Assembly (NCBI GenBank): GCA_016713535.1
Contig: JADJOY010000007.1
Span: 124,001 to 188,000 of the forward strand
DNA: 64,000 nt
Source of the DNA: Deltaproteobacteria bacterium
Lineage (GTDB): Bacteria > JADJOY01
Reading direction: 5' to 3'
Shown: positions 21,580 through 30,439 of the stretch, one piece after another
Layout: each line of letters begins with the position of its first letter
How positions within the stretch are numbered: position 1 is the stretch's first letter
Translations under genes and position numbers: made by a program
Notes under the pieces: generated by a model
Told to the model about the DNA's origin: nothing
The model's input: only the letters and a program-made list of their open reading frames with translations
The model's database searches: none

Positions 21580-22992
21580 ATGGCCAGCGATCCCAAGCTC
21601 AACGCTCACAGCCGTGAGGTCACGAGCGGCGTCGAGCGCTCCCCCAACCGCGCGATGCTGCGCGCCGTCGGCTTCACCGACGCCGACTTCGCGAAGCCGA
21701 TCGTCGGCGTCTCCAACGCCCACAGCACGATCACGCCGTGCAACGCCGGCATCGGCCCGCTCGCCGCGCGCGCCGAGGCGGGCGTGCGCGCCGCCGGCGG
21801 CATGCCGCAGATCTTCGGCACCATCACGATCTCGGACGGGATCGCGATGGGCACCGAGGGAATGAAGTGCTCACTGGTGAGCCGCGAGGTGATCGCGGAC
21901 TCGATCGAGTGCGTGGTGCGCGGCCAGAGCATGGACGGGCTGATCGCGGTGGGCGGCTGCGACAAGAACATGCCGGGCGCGATGATCGCCATCGCGCGGC
22001 TCGACGTACCGTCGGTGTTCGTCTACGCCGGCACCATCAAGCCCGGAACCTGGAAGGGGCAGGACCTGACCGTCGTGAGCGTGTTCGAGGCCGTGGGTGC
22101 CAGGAACGCCGGCAGGATGAGCGACGAGGACTTCTCCGGCATCGAGCACAACGCGTGCCCCGGACCGGGGGCGTGTGGTGGGATGTACACAGCGAACACC
22201 ATGTCCTCGGCCATCGAGGCGCTCGGCATGAGCCTGCCGATGACCTCCACGATGGCCGCCGAGGACGCCGAGAAGGCCGACTCCACCGAGGAAGCGGGCC
22301 GCGTGCTGGTGCGCTGCATCGAGGGTCAGCTCCTGCCGCGCCAGATCATGACGCGCGCCGCGTTCGACAACGCGATCACGGTCGTGATGGCGGTGGGCGG
22401 GTCGACCAACGCGGTGCTGCACCTGCTGGCGATCGCACATGCCGCGCAGGTGCCGCTCACGATCGACGACTTCGAGAGCATCCGGAAGCGTGTCCCGGTG
22501 CTCTGCGACCTGAAGCCCTCCGGCAAGTACGTCGCCACCGACCTGCGACGCGTGGGTGGCATCCCGCTGGTCATGAAGATGCTGCTCAGGGCGGGCCTGA
22601 TCGACGGCTCCTGCATGACCGTGACCGGGAAGACCGTCGCGGAGAACCTGGCCGAGGTCCCCGACTCCCCGCCTGCAGGGCAGGACGTGGTACGTCCCTT
22701 CGACAAGGTGGGGTTCGTGACCGACGGCCGGTTCTCGGGCGGCACCTTCGGCATGGTGGTCGGGCATGTCGCGCCGGAGGCGCAGGAAGGCGGCACGATC
22801 GCGCTGGTGCAGGACGGCGACTCGATCACCATCGACGGCGACCACAACGAGCTCGAGCTGCACGTGCCGGACGACGAGCTCGCCCGACGCCGGGCCATGT
22901 GGACGGCGCCCGCGCCGCGCTACCCGACCGGCGTTCTGGGGAAATACGGCCGTAACGCCGCGTGTGCGTCGGTCGGCGCCTACACGGAGTGA
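21580..22992 (+). CDS. ilvD: Dihydroxy-acid dehydratase with internal deletion
   Basis: 470 residues against about 555-575 usual for IlvD/Edd. The Fe-S cysteine motifs are intact: [34 protein letters not shown]. The N-terminus and the final domain ([21 protein letters not shown] with the catalytic Ser) are also normal. The text jumps in frame from [10 protein letters not shown] straight into [12 protein letters not shown]. The family normally has about 90 residues here, including the conserved GNLAPEG and YEGPxGGPGM segments, the latter with a metal-ligand Glu. Branched-chain amino-acid synthesis would be the normal role; catalysis is doubtful with this gap. ATG 21580. Confidence 0.9.
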   Translation: MASDPKLNAHSREVTSGVERSPNRAMLRAVGFTDADFAKPIVGVSNAHSTITPCNAGIGPLAARAEAGVRAAGGMPQIFGTITISDGIAMGTEGMKCSLVSREVIADSIECVVRGQSMDGLIAVGGCDKNMPGAMIAIARLDVPSVFVYAGTIKPGTWKGQDLTVVSVFEAVGARNAGRMSDEDFSGIEHNACPGPGACGGMYTANTMSSAIEALGMSLPMTSTMAAEDAEKADSTEEAGRVLVRCIEGQLLPRQIMTRAAFDNAITVVMAVGGSTNAVLHLLAIAHAAQVPLTIDDFESIRKRVPVLCDLKPSGKYVATDLRRVGGIPLVMKMLLRAGLIDGSCMTVTGKTVAENLAEVPDSPPAGQDVVRPFDKVGFVTDGRFSGGTFGMVVGHVAPEAQEGGTIALVQDGDSITIDGDHNELELHVPDDELARRRAMWTAPAPRYPTGVLGKYGRNAACASVGAYTE

Positions 22993-23197
22993 GCTCCCGG
23001 TAGAGCCACGCGCCAGCGGCGCGTGGCTCGTGGCCGCGCCGGATCCGCGGCGAGGCGCCGCGTACCGTGATCGACCGCCTCGGCGGTGCAGCGCCGCCGC
23101 GTATCTCCGGTCGCGCGACGCGCGACCCTCCGACGCGTGATCGGCCGCGTGAGCGCAGGCGACGCTCCGCTCGCGCCACGAGCGGAGTCGGAGACCG

Positions 23198-23250
23198 GCG
23201 CGTCGCGGCGCGCCGCCACGAGCGAAGCGAGTCTCTCGGGGTGGCACCCG
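23198..23250 (-). repeat. Mosaic intergenic repeat, copy B (tail only)
   Basis: In the 283-bp convergent gap between ilvD and the SGNH lipoprotein. Minus-strand reading gives the family tail (acceptor-like CACCCCGAGAGACTCGCTTC, then GCTCGTGGCGGCGCG). The GTGAA- and TTC-loop hairpins are absent. Nothing else was recognised in this gap. Confidence 0.55.
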
Positions 23251-23275
23251 CGCGCCGCGCGCGCTCCCCGAGCAA

Positions 23276-24409
23276 CTAGGGCGCGACCTGGTCCGCGTAG
23301 GCGCCGCGCGTGTAATAGGCGACGATCGCCGAGCGCGTGAGGCCGGCGACGTGCTCCATGCCGTCGTCGTCGAGGTGGACCTGATCCGGGTCGTTGCTCG
23401 CGAACCACGAGCGGTTCGAGTCGTACTCGAAGTCGCTCTCGACCAGGATCGCGTCGTACTTGCCCGCGAGCGTGCGGATCACGTTGTTGGCCGCGCCGGT
23501 GCCGCCCCTGCGGTCCTCGCGCTTCTCCCCGTGGACCGTCACCAGGACGGGCTTGATGCCGGCGTGGGTCACGTTCTCGAGGACCGTCGTGTAGGCGTCA
23601 CGGAAGATCCCGATGTTCTCGTCGTCGGGATAGAAGAGATAGGCGTGCACGTCGTTGAGCCCGTAGCGCAGGAGAGCGAAGCGCATGCCCGGGAACTCCT
23701 GAACCCCCTCGCGGACCTGGGTGGCTCCCTCGTGGTCCGCGCCGGAGACGTAGGCGATCGGCGTATCGTTCTGAGCACGGTTGGTCACGGTGAAGCTGCC
23801 GAAGAACGACGCCAGCGCAGGATCCTCGTCGAGATAGCTATCGATCGACGTGCGCCGAAAGGGGCTGTGATCGGCGGTGTCGGAGTCGCCGAAGGTCACC
23901 ATGCGTCCCGTGTTGAGGACGAGCGGCAAGCTGAACGCCAGGTTCTTGGGAAAGAACACGCCGAACCGGACCGAGGTCGGCACCGTACTGACGTCGTAGT
24001 CGGGCGGCAGGCCGTCGAGCGCCAGCGTGTAGTTGTCGGCGACCAGGTCGGCGACGTGCGCGACGCCGTCGGCGCCGGTGACCGCCTCGGCCGCGAGGCT
24101 GCCGTTGCGGCTCACGATCACCTTCACCCCCACCAGCGGATCGCCGTGTGGAGATTCGGTGAGGCCGATCGTGATGCCCGAGATCGTCGGTGGCGGCGGC
24201 GGAGGCTCGGGGTCGCCGCCACCGCCTCCACCGCCACCGCCACCGCCGCCACCGCCTCCACCTCCGCCGCCACCGCCGCCACCACCACCTCCCGAGCCAC
24301 CGTCGTCAGGCGGCGGAAAGGCGCTCGAGGTGCCGCCACAGGCCGCGGCGGACGACGTCAGCGCGGCGAGGAGCAGGTAAGCGAGGATGTGACGTCGGGA
24401 CGACTTCAC
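23276..24409 (-). CDS. SGNH-hydrolase lipoprotein with 26-glycine tract
   Basis: About 377 residues. The GTG start at 24409 gives a signal peptide LAYLLLAALTSSAAAC with a lipobox-like AAAC. Then follow a short linker, 26 consecutive Gly codons, DPEP and a poly-Pro run. An Ig/carboxypeptidase-regulatory-like domain (GVKVIVSRNGSLAAEAVTGA) precedes an SGNH esterase domain: block I VTFGDSDTA, block III-like RYGLNDVHAY, block V DQVHLDDDG carrying Asp and His. Probably an outer-surface esterase or deacetylase acting on acylated glycans. The glycine tract is encoded by mixed GGN codons. Confidence 0.82.
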   Translation of the reverse strand: MKSSRRHILAYLLLAALTSSAAACGGTSSAFPPPDDGGSGGGGGGGGGGGGGGGGGGGGGGGGGGDPEPPPPPPTISGITIGLTESPHGDPLVGVKVIVSRNGSLAAEAVTGADGVAHVADLVADNYTLALDGLPPDYDVSTVPTSVRFGVFFPKNLAFSLPLVLNTGRMVTFGDSDTADHSPFRRTSIDSYLDEDPALASFFGSFTVTNRAQNDTPIAYVSGADHEGATQVREGVQEFPGMRFALLRYGLNDVHAYLFYPDDENIGIFRDAYTTVLENVTHAGIKPVLVTVHGEKREDRRGGTGAANNVIRTLAGKYDAILVESDFEYDSNRSWFASNDPDQVHLDDDGMEHVAGLTRSAIVAYYTRGAYADQVAP

Positions 24410-24537
24410 GCGCGGGCTCCGGTGAGAGGGGTGGACGGCGTCGAGGGATCGTCGTCGCTCGCTACCCCGCGATCGCCGGGAGGACGGACGCAACTCGAAG
24501 CTGCGCTCGCTACGACGCGGTGCGGCAAACCCTGTCC

Positions 24538-24565
24538 ATTATAGCCCGAAGTAATCCCGTCGCAA
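24538..24565 (-). promoter_or_regulatory. Sigma70-type promoter for the SGNH lipoprotein gene
   Basis: Minus strand: TTGCGA (24565-24560), 16-bp spacer, perfect TATAAT (24543-24538), inside the only AT-rich patch of the 455-bp divergent gap 24410-24864. The 5' leader to the GTG at 24409 would be about 120 nt. The rest of the gap, including the orn side, shows no other clear element. Confidence 0.58.
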
Positions 24566-24864
24566 ATGATAAATTTTCCCGTACGAATTCGACATGCTGT
24601 CCCGTTCGGGCTCGATCCACCCGGTTTCGACGGCGATTCGTGGGCGCCGATCCGGTGTTCGAGCCGCGCCAGGGCGCCGCACGGTTCGGTGAAGGGTCCG
24701 TCTGGACGAGAGTCGGCCTTCGAGTCGCGAGGGTCGGCGCGAACATGGCCCATCACCCTCGGATCCGTGTGGTCGAAAGCCCGCGCTCGCTCTGTTACCC
24801 TTGCCGGCCCTTCGCGTCCGGCGGCGGACGTACCACGATCGGAATCTCGATCCGAGAGGCACCG

Positions 24865-25488
24865 TTGGCCACAGGGTTCAGCAAAGATCGCTCGAACATC
24901 TATTTCTGGTTCGACTCCGAGTACACCACGCTCGAGCTCGACAAGGCCTGTCTTCTCCAGGTCGCGCTGGTCATCACCGATTCCGAGCTCAAGCGGCTGA
25001 CCACCGACCCCGGCCTCTCCATGTACGTCCGGCTCCCGCCCGGCCACGAGCCGGCGGCGTGGGTGAAGGAGAACCAGGCGGACGTGCTGAAGGGGTCGGC
25101 GGCCCAGGGGCTGCCTGTCCTCGAGGTGGACCGCCGCCTCGCTCAATACGTCGACAACGCCATCGGACCTCCGGGAGATTCCGAGCGCTTCCGGCCCATC
25201 CTGGCCGGCAACAGCATCCACTCGGACTGGATCCTGGTGCGACGCTTCCTGCCCGAATTCGTGCGGCGCATGAACTACCGCCTGCTCGACGTGACGGGCC
25301 TGAAGCTCCAGTGGGACCAGTACTGGAAGGGCGACCGATTCGACAAGGACACCCCGGAGCAGATCCGGCGCTTCTTCCCCGAGGCGCAGCTCGACGCCAC
25401 GTCGGTTCGTCACGACGCGTTCTTCGACGCGCAGGCTTCGATCGCCGAGCTCGCCTATTACCGCTCGCGTCTCGAGATGCGTCGCTGA
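24865..25488 (+). CDS. Divergent oligoribonuclease-like DEDDh exonuclease
   Basis: About 207 residues, the size of Orn, which degrades di- to pentaribonucleotides. DEDDh residues are visible: Asp and Glu in FWFDSEYTTLEL, Asp in GNSIHSDWILVRRFLP, and His/Asp in RHDAFFDAQASIAELAYYR. The RLLDVTGLKL segment matches the Orn HYRxIDVSTxKEL region. The first motif deviates from the canonical DLEMTGL, so substrate preference may differ. TTG at 24865 is chosen for GAGAGG six bases upstream; an ATG at 24745 would add an atypical N-terminus. It opens a run of co-directional genes. Confidence 0.82.
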   Translation: MATGFSKDRSNIYFWFDSEYTTLELDKACLLQVALVITDSELKRLTTDPGLSMYVRLPPGHEPAAWVKENQADVLKGSAAQGLPVLEVDRRLAQYVDNAIGPPGDSERFRPILAGNSIHSDWILVRRFLPEFVRRMNYRLLDVTGLKLQWDQYWKGDRFDKDTPEQIRRFFPEAQLDATSVRHDAFFDAQASIAELAYYRSRLEMRR

Positions 25489-25555
25489 CGCGCCGGCGGC
25501 TACATTCAGCGCTCGGGCGGGCCGGCGCGTCCCCGGCGGCCCCGCGGTGCGCCGC

Positions 25556-26458
25556 ATGATCACCGAGACCCGCCTCGTCGACCGTGCCACCGGCCGCCTC
25601 GTCACCGAGGAGGTGTTCGGCGGCGCGATGTTGTCCCTCGCGTACGAGAACTCGGTGGGACGGCGGGTCGGCGGCTGGCCATGGCTACAGCGCGCGATCT
25701 CGCGAATCCTGGGCTGGTACCAATCGAGCCCGCTCTCGGCGCGAGGGATCGCGCCGTTCGTCGCACGATACCGGATCGCGAGCGGCGACTTCGAGGCGCC
25801 GAGCGGCGGCTACCGCACGTTCAACGATTTCTTCTACCGGCGGCTCGCCACCGGCGCGCGCCCCTTCCCCGCCGACCCGGCGGTGCTCGGCGCCGCCGCG
25901 GAAGGCCGGCTCAGCGTCTTTCCGATCGAGGCCGCCGCGGTGCCGATCACGGTGAAGGGCGTGCCGGTGGCCATCGGCGAGCTGCTCGGCTCGCGCGAGC
26001 TGGCCGAACGCCACGTCGGCGGTCACGTCTTCGTGTTCCGTCTCTGCCCCGTCGACTACCACCGATTCCACTTCCCCGACTCCGGCGTGCCGAGCGCCGC
26101 ACGCCGCATCGAGGGCGTGCTGCACTCCGTGCACCCGGTGGCGCAGCGCGTGGTCCCCGATCTGTTCCTGCGCAACGAGCGGCAGGTCGCCACCCTCGTG
26201 AGCGACCACTTCGGCGCGCTGGTCCTCGTCGACGTGGGTGCGATGTGCGTGGGGCGGATCGTCCAGACCTACGAGCCGGGTCAGCCCGTGGCGCGCGGCG
26301 CGGAGAAGGGCTACTTCGCGTTCGGTGGCTCCACGACGATCCTCGTCACCGAGCCCGGACGCGTGATCCCCGACGCCGACCTCCTCGAGCACACCGCGCA
26401 GGGGCTCGAGTCGCTGGTGCGTGTCGGCGAGCCCGTGGGCCGCGCCGACCGCGGCTGA
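25556..26458 (+). CDS. psd: Phosphatidylserine decarboxylase proenzyme
   Basis: 300 residues from ATG 25556 (a GTG at 25547 is also possible). Makes phosphatidylethanolamine at the inner membrane; pyruvoyl enzyme that cleaves itself. Evidence: the RTFNDFFYRRL segment, catalytic His-containing FRLCPVDYHRFHFP and HSVHPVAQR, and the self-cleavage site FAFGGSTTILV, where Gly-Ser is cut and Ser becomes the pyruvoyl group. The tripeptide GST replaces the LGST/VGST of E. coli-type enzymes, within family variation. Follows orn by 67 bp and precedes the cupin gene by 29 bp. Confidence 0.93.
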   Translation: MITETRLVDRATGRLVTEEVFGGAMLSLAYENSVGRRVGGWPWLQRAISRILGWYQSSPLSARGIAPFVARYRIASGDFEAPSGGYRTFNDFFYRRLATGARPFPADPAVLGAAAEGRLSVFPIEAAAVPITVKGVPVAIGELLGSRELAERHVGGHVFVFRLCPVDYHRFHFPDSGVPSAARRIEGVLHSVHPVAQRVVPDLFLRNERQVATLVSDHFGALVLVDVGAMCVGRIVQTYEPGQPVARGAEKGYFAFGGSTTILVTEPGRVIPDADLLEHTAQGLESLVRVGEPVGRADRG

Positions 26459-26487
26459 CGAGCGCGTCCCCCACGATCGGAGCGAGC

Positions 26488-26808
26488 ATGAACGTCGTCG
26501 ATTGGTCGAGCCTGGTGTCGTTCGCGGACGACAAGATGAAGAAGGTGCCGCTCTTCTCGAGCGAGCGGATGTTCTGCGATGTCTACTGCTTCCGTCCCGG
26601 ACAAGAGCAGCGCGCCCACCGTCACGAGGGCTCGGACAAGGTCTACGTGGTGGTTCGCGGCACGGGCACGTTCCGGGTCGGCGACGAGGAGCGCGAGCTG
26701 GTCGCGGGACAGGCGGTGTTCGCGCCGGCTGGCGAGGAGCTCGGCGCGCGCAACACCAGCGGGGACGACCTCGTGGTGCTGGTCACGATGGCGCCCAAGC
26801 CGGCCTGA
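26488..26808 (+). CDS. Single-domain cupin protein
   Basis: 106 residues, Cupin_2 fold. Motif 1 is GQEQRAHRHEGSDKVYVVVR (metal-binding His, His, Glu positions) and motif 2 is VFAPAGEELGARNTS, where the usual second-motif His is not evident. It may bind a metal through the first motif only and act as a small enzyme or sensor. Start ATG 26488. Close to psd upstream and to the FG-GAP gene downstream, suggesting one transcript. Substrate unknown. Confidence 0.86.
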   Translation: MNVVDWSSLVSFADDKMKKVPLFSSERMFCDVYCFRPGQEQRAHRHEGSDKVYVVVRGTGTFRVGDEERELVAGQAVFAPAGEELGARNTSGDDLVVLVTMAPKPA

Positions 26809-26864
26809 CACGCCCGCAACCACCCACTGCTTCACCCGACGGCCACCCGAGAGTCGAGGAACCG

Positions 26865-28430
26865 ATGCCGAGCGCGTGGGCCGCGGCTGCCGCCGCGGCG
26901 ATCACCTTCCGGACCGTCGCGGTGCCCATCGTCGCACCCGACATCGACGTCATCCCGACCCATCCCGCGATCTCGTCCCGGGGCTGGGTCGGGTTCGTCG
27001 CGCAGGACGGCAAGAAGCACTGCGAGGTGTCGCTGTGGCGGGTGACGGAGGGGCGCGCCGACGCGGCGTTGCGCCGTCCGTGCGAACGCGGTGACGCGTT
27101 CTACAACATCGTCCCGACGCCGGACGGCGGAGGGGCCGAGCTGGTCGCCCTCGGCGCCGACGGCGTGACTCGTCTCTTCCCGGGTCCCCGCGCCCGCGTG
27201 ATCCGCTCCACCACCTTCGCGGCGGTCGCACCGGTGGTGCGCTCGCCCGGGCCGGAGCTGTGGCTCGCCGACGGCTCGCCCCTGGACCCGCTCCGGGTCG
27301 CGATCCCGAGCTTCAACGACGTGACGATCTGGGAGCGCGAGGCGCCTGCCTCGGCGCCGCCGGCCGACGCCACGGCCGGCGCTGCGCCGGTGCTGCGCGC
27401 CCCCGACGCGTCCGCCACGGGTGCACCCGGAGACGAGCACTGGCATCGCGTCGAGCGCTACCGCGTCCAGGTCGACGCGCGCTACAACCCGCGCATCGGC
27501 CGCGACACGCTCTCCCCCGACTTCGCGATGCTCGCCCACCTGCGCATGCCGAAGTGGGCGCGCGGGGTGGTCGACGCGAGCGGTCAGACCGGGCTCCTCT
27601 ACGCTCTCGAGAACGAGGTCACCGGTGTCCGCGCCGACGACGGCGATAGCTCGGACGCCGAGAGCTTCCGCGTCGAGAAGGTGCTCTTCCCCGACGACCC
27701 GGACGGCAACGATCCGCGCCTGGTGCGCGGCAACCGCATCGGCGACGTCGACGGCGACGGCCAGCTCGACATCGCCATGGTGGCGTCGCGCGGCGGCATC
27801 ACCCGCCTCGAGACCGCCTTCGACGTGTGGTTCGGTCCGCTCGCGGACGGGCTGAAGCGCGAGCCCGACGTGAGCGTTCGTGGCGCCGGCGCCGCCGTGG
27901 GCACCGAGCTGGTGGACGTGGACGGCGACCACCGCCTCGAGGCGGTGCGCCCCAAGGTCGAGGTGTCGATCTCGGCGTTCGTGCGGATCCTGCTGTTCGG
28001 CGAGGTGCGGATCGACTACGAGATCTACGATCTGGCACGAGGCAAGAGCGGCGAGATCCGGCCCTTCTGCACCTTCCCCCGCACCTTCCCGGTGGACCTC
28101 GAGGGACTGTCGGCGAAGGCCGTCCCGCTCTTCACCACCGAGGGCGACTTCGACGGCGACGGGCTCCGCGACGTCCTCACCGGCGAAGGCACCAAGGGCT
28201 ACTCGATCATCCGCGGCCGGCGCGCCGAAGGCGGCCGCTGGTGTCTCGCCGAGGGCGACGGCTCGCCGATCGACGTGGCGAAGGCGGAGGCGCTCACGGT
28301 GCGCGCCCTCGACGACGACGACGCGAGCGACCTGATCGTCGTCCACGGCGCGGGCGGGCACGACTCGACGGTCGCGCTCTTGCTCTCGGCGCGCACCGGC
28401 TCGAGCACGGCGCCCCCATCCCGTCCCTAG
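26865..28430 (+). CDS. FG-GAP/VCBS-repeat protein, possibly exported
   Basis: About 521 residues. Three Ca-binding-like FG-GAP loops are visible: VDGDGQLDIAM, VDVDGDHRLEAV and DFDGDGLRDVLTG, the pattern of integrin-type propellers in secreted proteins. The N-terminus (AWAAAAAAAITFRTVAVPIV) is a weak, atypical signal-like stretch, so export is uncertain. An Ala/Pro-rich linker lies near residues 160-190. AGGA precedes ATG 26865. Function unknown; a surface or periplasmic binding role is inferred from the repeats. Confidence 0.74.
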   Translation: MPSAWAAAAAAAITFRTVAVPIVAPDIDVIPTHPAISSRGWVGFVAQDGKKHCEVSLWRVTEGRADAALRRPCERGDAFYNIVPTPDGGGAELVALGADGVTRLFPGPRARVIRSTTFAAVAPVVRSPGPELWLADGSPLDPLRVAIPSFNDVTIWEREAPASAPPADATAGAAPVLRAPDASATGAPGDEHWHRVERYRVQVDARYNPRIGRDTLSPDFAMLAHLRMPKWARGVVDASGQTGLLYALENEVTGVRADDGDSSDAESFRVEKVLFPDDPDGNDPRLVRGNRIGDVDGDGQLDIAMVASRGGITRLETAFDVWFGPLADGLKREPDVSVRGAGAAVGTELVDVDGDHRLEAVRPKVEVSISAFVRILLFGEVRIDYEIYDLARGKSGEIRPFCTFPRTFPVDLEGLSAKAVPLFTTEGDFDGDGLRDVLTGEGTKGYSIIRGRRAEGGRWCLAEGDGSPIDVAKAEALTVRALDDDDASDLIVVHGAGGHDSTVALLLSARTGSSTAPPSRP

Positions 28431-28499
28431 GAGTCCGTGCGTGAAGCGGAGCAGCCGGCATCCGGATCCGCCGAACGCCCGTTATTTTGCCCGGCGAAC

Positions 28500-29279
28500 A
28501 TGAGAGAGCTCCTGCGGGTCGTCGAGGCGCCGCGCCCCTGCTCGTACCTGCCGGGCGAGGTGGCGTCGCTCGAGTACCGGATCATCCCCGAGATCGACCG
28601 CAACACCTACGCGTCGATGCTGACGCGTGGCTACCGGCGCTTCGGCATCCAGTACTTCCGGCCCGCCTGCCGCGGGTGCTGCCGGTGTCGCAGCATCCGG
28701 ATCCGCGTCCCCGACTTCCGCGAGACACGCCGCTACCGGCGGGTGCTCAAGCTCAACCAGGACGTCGACGTCGTGATCCGCGCTCCCGAGCTGACCCGCG
28801 CTCACCTCGAGCTCTATCGCCGCTACCACCGCTTCATGGAGGACCACCGCGAGTGGCCCCATCACGACGGACGGGCACAGAGCTACGCGCAGGCGTTCCT
28901 CCTCGGCGGCGAGGGCTTCGCGCGCGAGGTGGCGTACTACCGCGGCCGTGAGCTGGTGGGTTGCGCGTTCCTCGACGACGTGGGCGACGCCGCGTCGCTG
29001 GTCTACTTCTACTACTCGCCCGACTGGCGCGACGCGAGCCCGGGCGTGTTCTCGATCCTCACCCAGCTTCGCTACGCGCGCGAGCGCGCCTACCGCTACG
29101 CCTACCTGGGTTACTGGATTCCGGAGAACCGCTCGATGTCGTACAAGTCGCAGTATCAACCCCACGAGCTGTTGCTCCGCTATCCGGGCGACGACGAGGC
29201 GCCCGTCTGGGCGGAGCCCACCGAAGCGGCGTCGACGGGCGTCGCCCCCCCTCCCACGATGGAAAGGAACGTCTCATGA
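28500..29279 (+). CDS. bpt: Aspartate/glutamate leucyltransferase (Bpt)
   Basis: 259 residues. Transfers Leu from Leu-tRNA to N-terminal Asp/Glu of proteins, feeding the N-degron pathway to ClpS/ClpAP. Diagnostic features: APRPCSYLPGEVASLEYR, RFGIQYFRPACRGCCRCRSI (clustered Cys), and FFYYSP-like VYFYYSPDWRD followed by YAYLGYWI and MSYKSQYQPHELL. ATG 28500 matches the family start; a GTG at 28437 would add 21 atypical residues. The stop overlaps the following SDR start by 4 bp. Confidence 0.91.
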   Translation: MRELLRVVEAPRPCSYLPGEVASLEYRIIPEIDRNTYASMLTRGYRRFGIQYFRPACRGCCRCRSIRIRVPDFRETRRYRRVLKLNQDVDVVIRAPELTRAHLELYRRYHRFMEDHREWPHHDGRAQSYAQAFLLGGEGFAREVAYYRGRELVGCAFLDDVGDAASLVYFYYSPDWRDASPGVFSILTQLRYARERAYRYAYLGYWIPENRSMSYKSQYQPHELLLRYPGDDEAPVWAEPTEAASTGVAPPPTMERNVS

Positions 29280-30058
29280 CGTCGTCTCCCCGCTTCGAAG
29301 GAAAGCACGTCGTCGTGACCGGTGCCGGGACCGGTATCGGACGGGCGATCGCGATCCGCCTCGCCGACGAAGGCGCGCGCCTGACGCTGTTCGCGCGCGA
29401 CGCGGTCCGGCTCGGCGACACGGCGGCCAAGCTCCCCGCCTCCGCGAAGGCCCACGTCTCCTCGCTCGACATCCGCGACCGTGCCGCCGTGGATCGCAGC
29501 TTCGCGGCGGCCGCCGACCACCACGGTCCGATCTTCGGGCTGGTCGCGAACGCGGGGATCGGCGGCGAGAACCGCCCCGGCCCCGAGGATCGCTTCGACG
29601 CCCTGATCGCGACCAACCTGACCGGGACCTACAACTGCGTGCGCGCCGCCGAACGGCACCTCGAGGCGGGTCCGGACCCGCGCCATCTGCTGATGGTGGC
29701 GTCGATCCTCGCGCGCCTCGGCGTGCCCGGTTACACGGGGTACTGCGCATCCAAGGCCGGGATCGTCGGGCTCGCGCGTTCGCTCGCGGCGGAGCTCGCG
29801 CCGCAGAACATCCAGGTCAACGCCGTGCTGCCCGGCTGGGTCGACACCGAGATGGCGCGCCAGGGCATCCACGGCATGGCCGAGGGCATGGGCGTCACCT
29901 ACGACCAGGCTCACGAGATGGCGATGTCGGCGGTGCCCATGCACCGCATGAGCCGCCCCGAGGACATCGCCGGGATGGTCGCGTGGCTGCTCTCTCCGGA
30001 CGCGCGCGGCGTCACCGGTCAGGGCCTCGACATGAACGGCGGCGCGTTCATGAGCTGA
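29276..30058 (+). CDS. Short-chain dehydrogenase (FabG-like)
   Basis: 260 residues, classical SDR: TGAGTGIGR cofactor loop, NAGIGGENR, catalytic Ser in MVASILARLG, Tyr/Lys in YTGYCASKAG, and C-terminal DMNGGAFMS. The LFARD segment after beta2 suggests NADP. Likely a 3-oxoacyl or 3-hydroxyacid type oxidoreductase; substrate not defined. AAAGGA ribosome site. ATG overlaps the bpt stop (ATGA). Last gene of the co-directional run begun at orn. The downstream convergent gap carries mosaic repeats C and D. Confidence 0.92.
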   Translation: MTSSPRFEGKHVVVTGAGTGIGRAIAIRLADEGARLTLFARDAVRLGDTAAKLPASAKAHVSSLDIRDRAAVDRSFAAAADHHGPIFGLVANAGIGGENRPGPEDRFDALIATNLTGTYNCVRAAERHLEAGPDPRHLLMVASILARLGVPGYTGYCASKAGIVGLARSLAAELAPQNIQVNAVLPGWVDTEMARQGIHGMAEGMGVTYDQAHEMAMSAVPMHRMSRPEDIAGMVAWLLSPDARGVTGQGLDMNGGAFMS

Positions 30059-30063
30059 GCGGG

Positions 30064-30225
30064 TTTCTCGGGGGGCTGTTCCAGCCCCCCGCCCGCCGGG
30101 AGTGAATCCCGGCGGGTCCCACCCCCAAGTCACTCGCTGCGCTCGTGGCGTCGCGTTGCGACGCGCCATGGGACGAGTCCACGCGTGGCGCAAGCCGGCC
30201 GAGTGGTTACCCGCGATAGCACGTT
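30064..30225 (+). repeat. Mosaic intergenic repeat, copy C (complete)
   Basis: Fills the first half of the 381-bp convergent gap 30059-30439. Hairpin 1: arms 30070-30078 and 30082-30090, loop TTC. Hairpin 2: arms 30092-30101 and 30107-30116, loop GTGAA. Then CCACCCCCAAGTCACTCGCT and a GCGTCGC-GTT-GCGACGC hairpin. Compared with copy A, the innermost pair of hairpin 1 changes from T-A to G-C with the loop kept, a compensatory change. Confidence 0.78.
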
Positions 30226-30390
30226 CCAGCCCCCCGCCCGCCTGCAGGGCAGGCGCCAAGGGCGCCGTGGTCCCTCGGCGCCGCATTCGGGCGGGTCCCA
30301 CCCCCGAGGCGCCTCGCTTCGCTCGCGGCGTCGCGCTGCGACGCGCCCGGCGGCGAGTCCGTTCGTGGCGCGAACGGGCACTGCGCGCGA
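30226..30390 (+). repeat. Mosaic intergenic repeat, copy D (tandem, rearranged)
   Basis: Immediately follows copy C. It keeps only the 3' half of hairpin 1 (TTCCAGCCCCCCGCCCG). Hairpin 2 is replaced by a CCTGCAGGGCAGG-type segment. The tail is complete: CCACCCCCGAGGCGCCTCGC, then GCGTCGC-GCT-GCGACGC. It continues toward the 3' end of the next minus-strand gene. Confidence 0.68.
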
Positions 30391-30439
30391 TGCTCCTCGA
30401 CCCGCCCCAAAGGCCGTCGCGCCGGCTACGATGGCGGCG

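Noticed and set aside
24033-24380. Plus-strand frame with a long poly-proline run
   Set aside because: It is the complement of the glycine tract in the SGNH lipoprotein, which has a signal peptide and catalytic motifs.
25547-25555. GTG at 25547 as the start of psd
   Set aside because: It adds only three residues and has no better ribosome site; ATG 25556 was preferred, although the choice is not certain.
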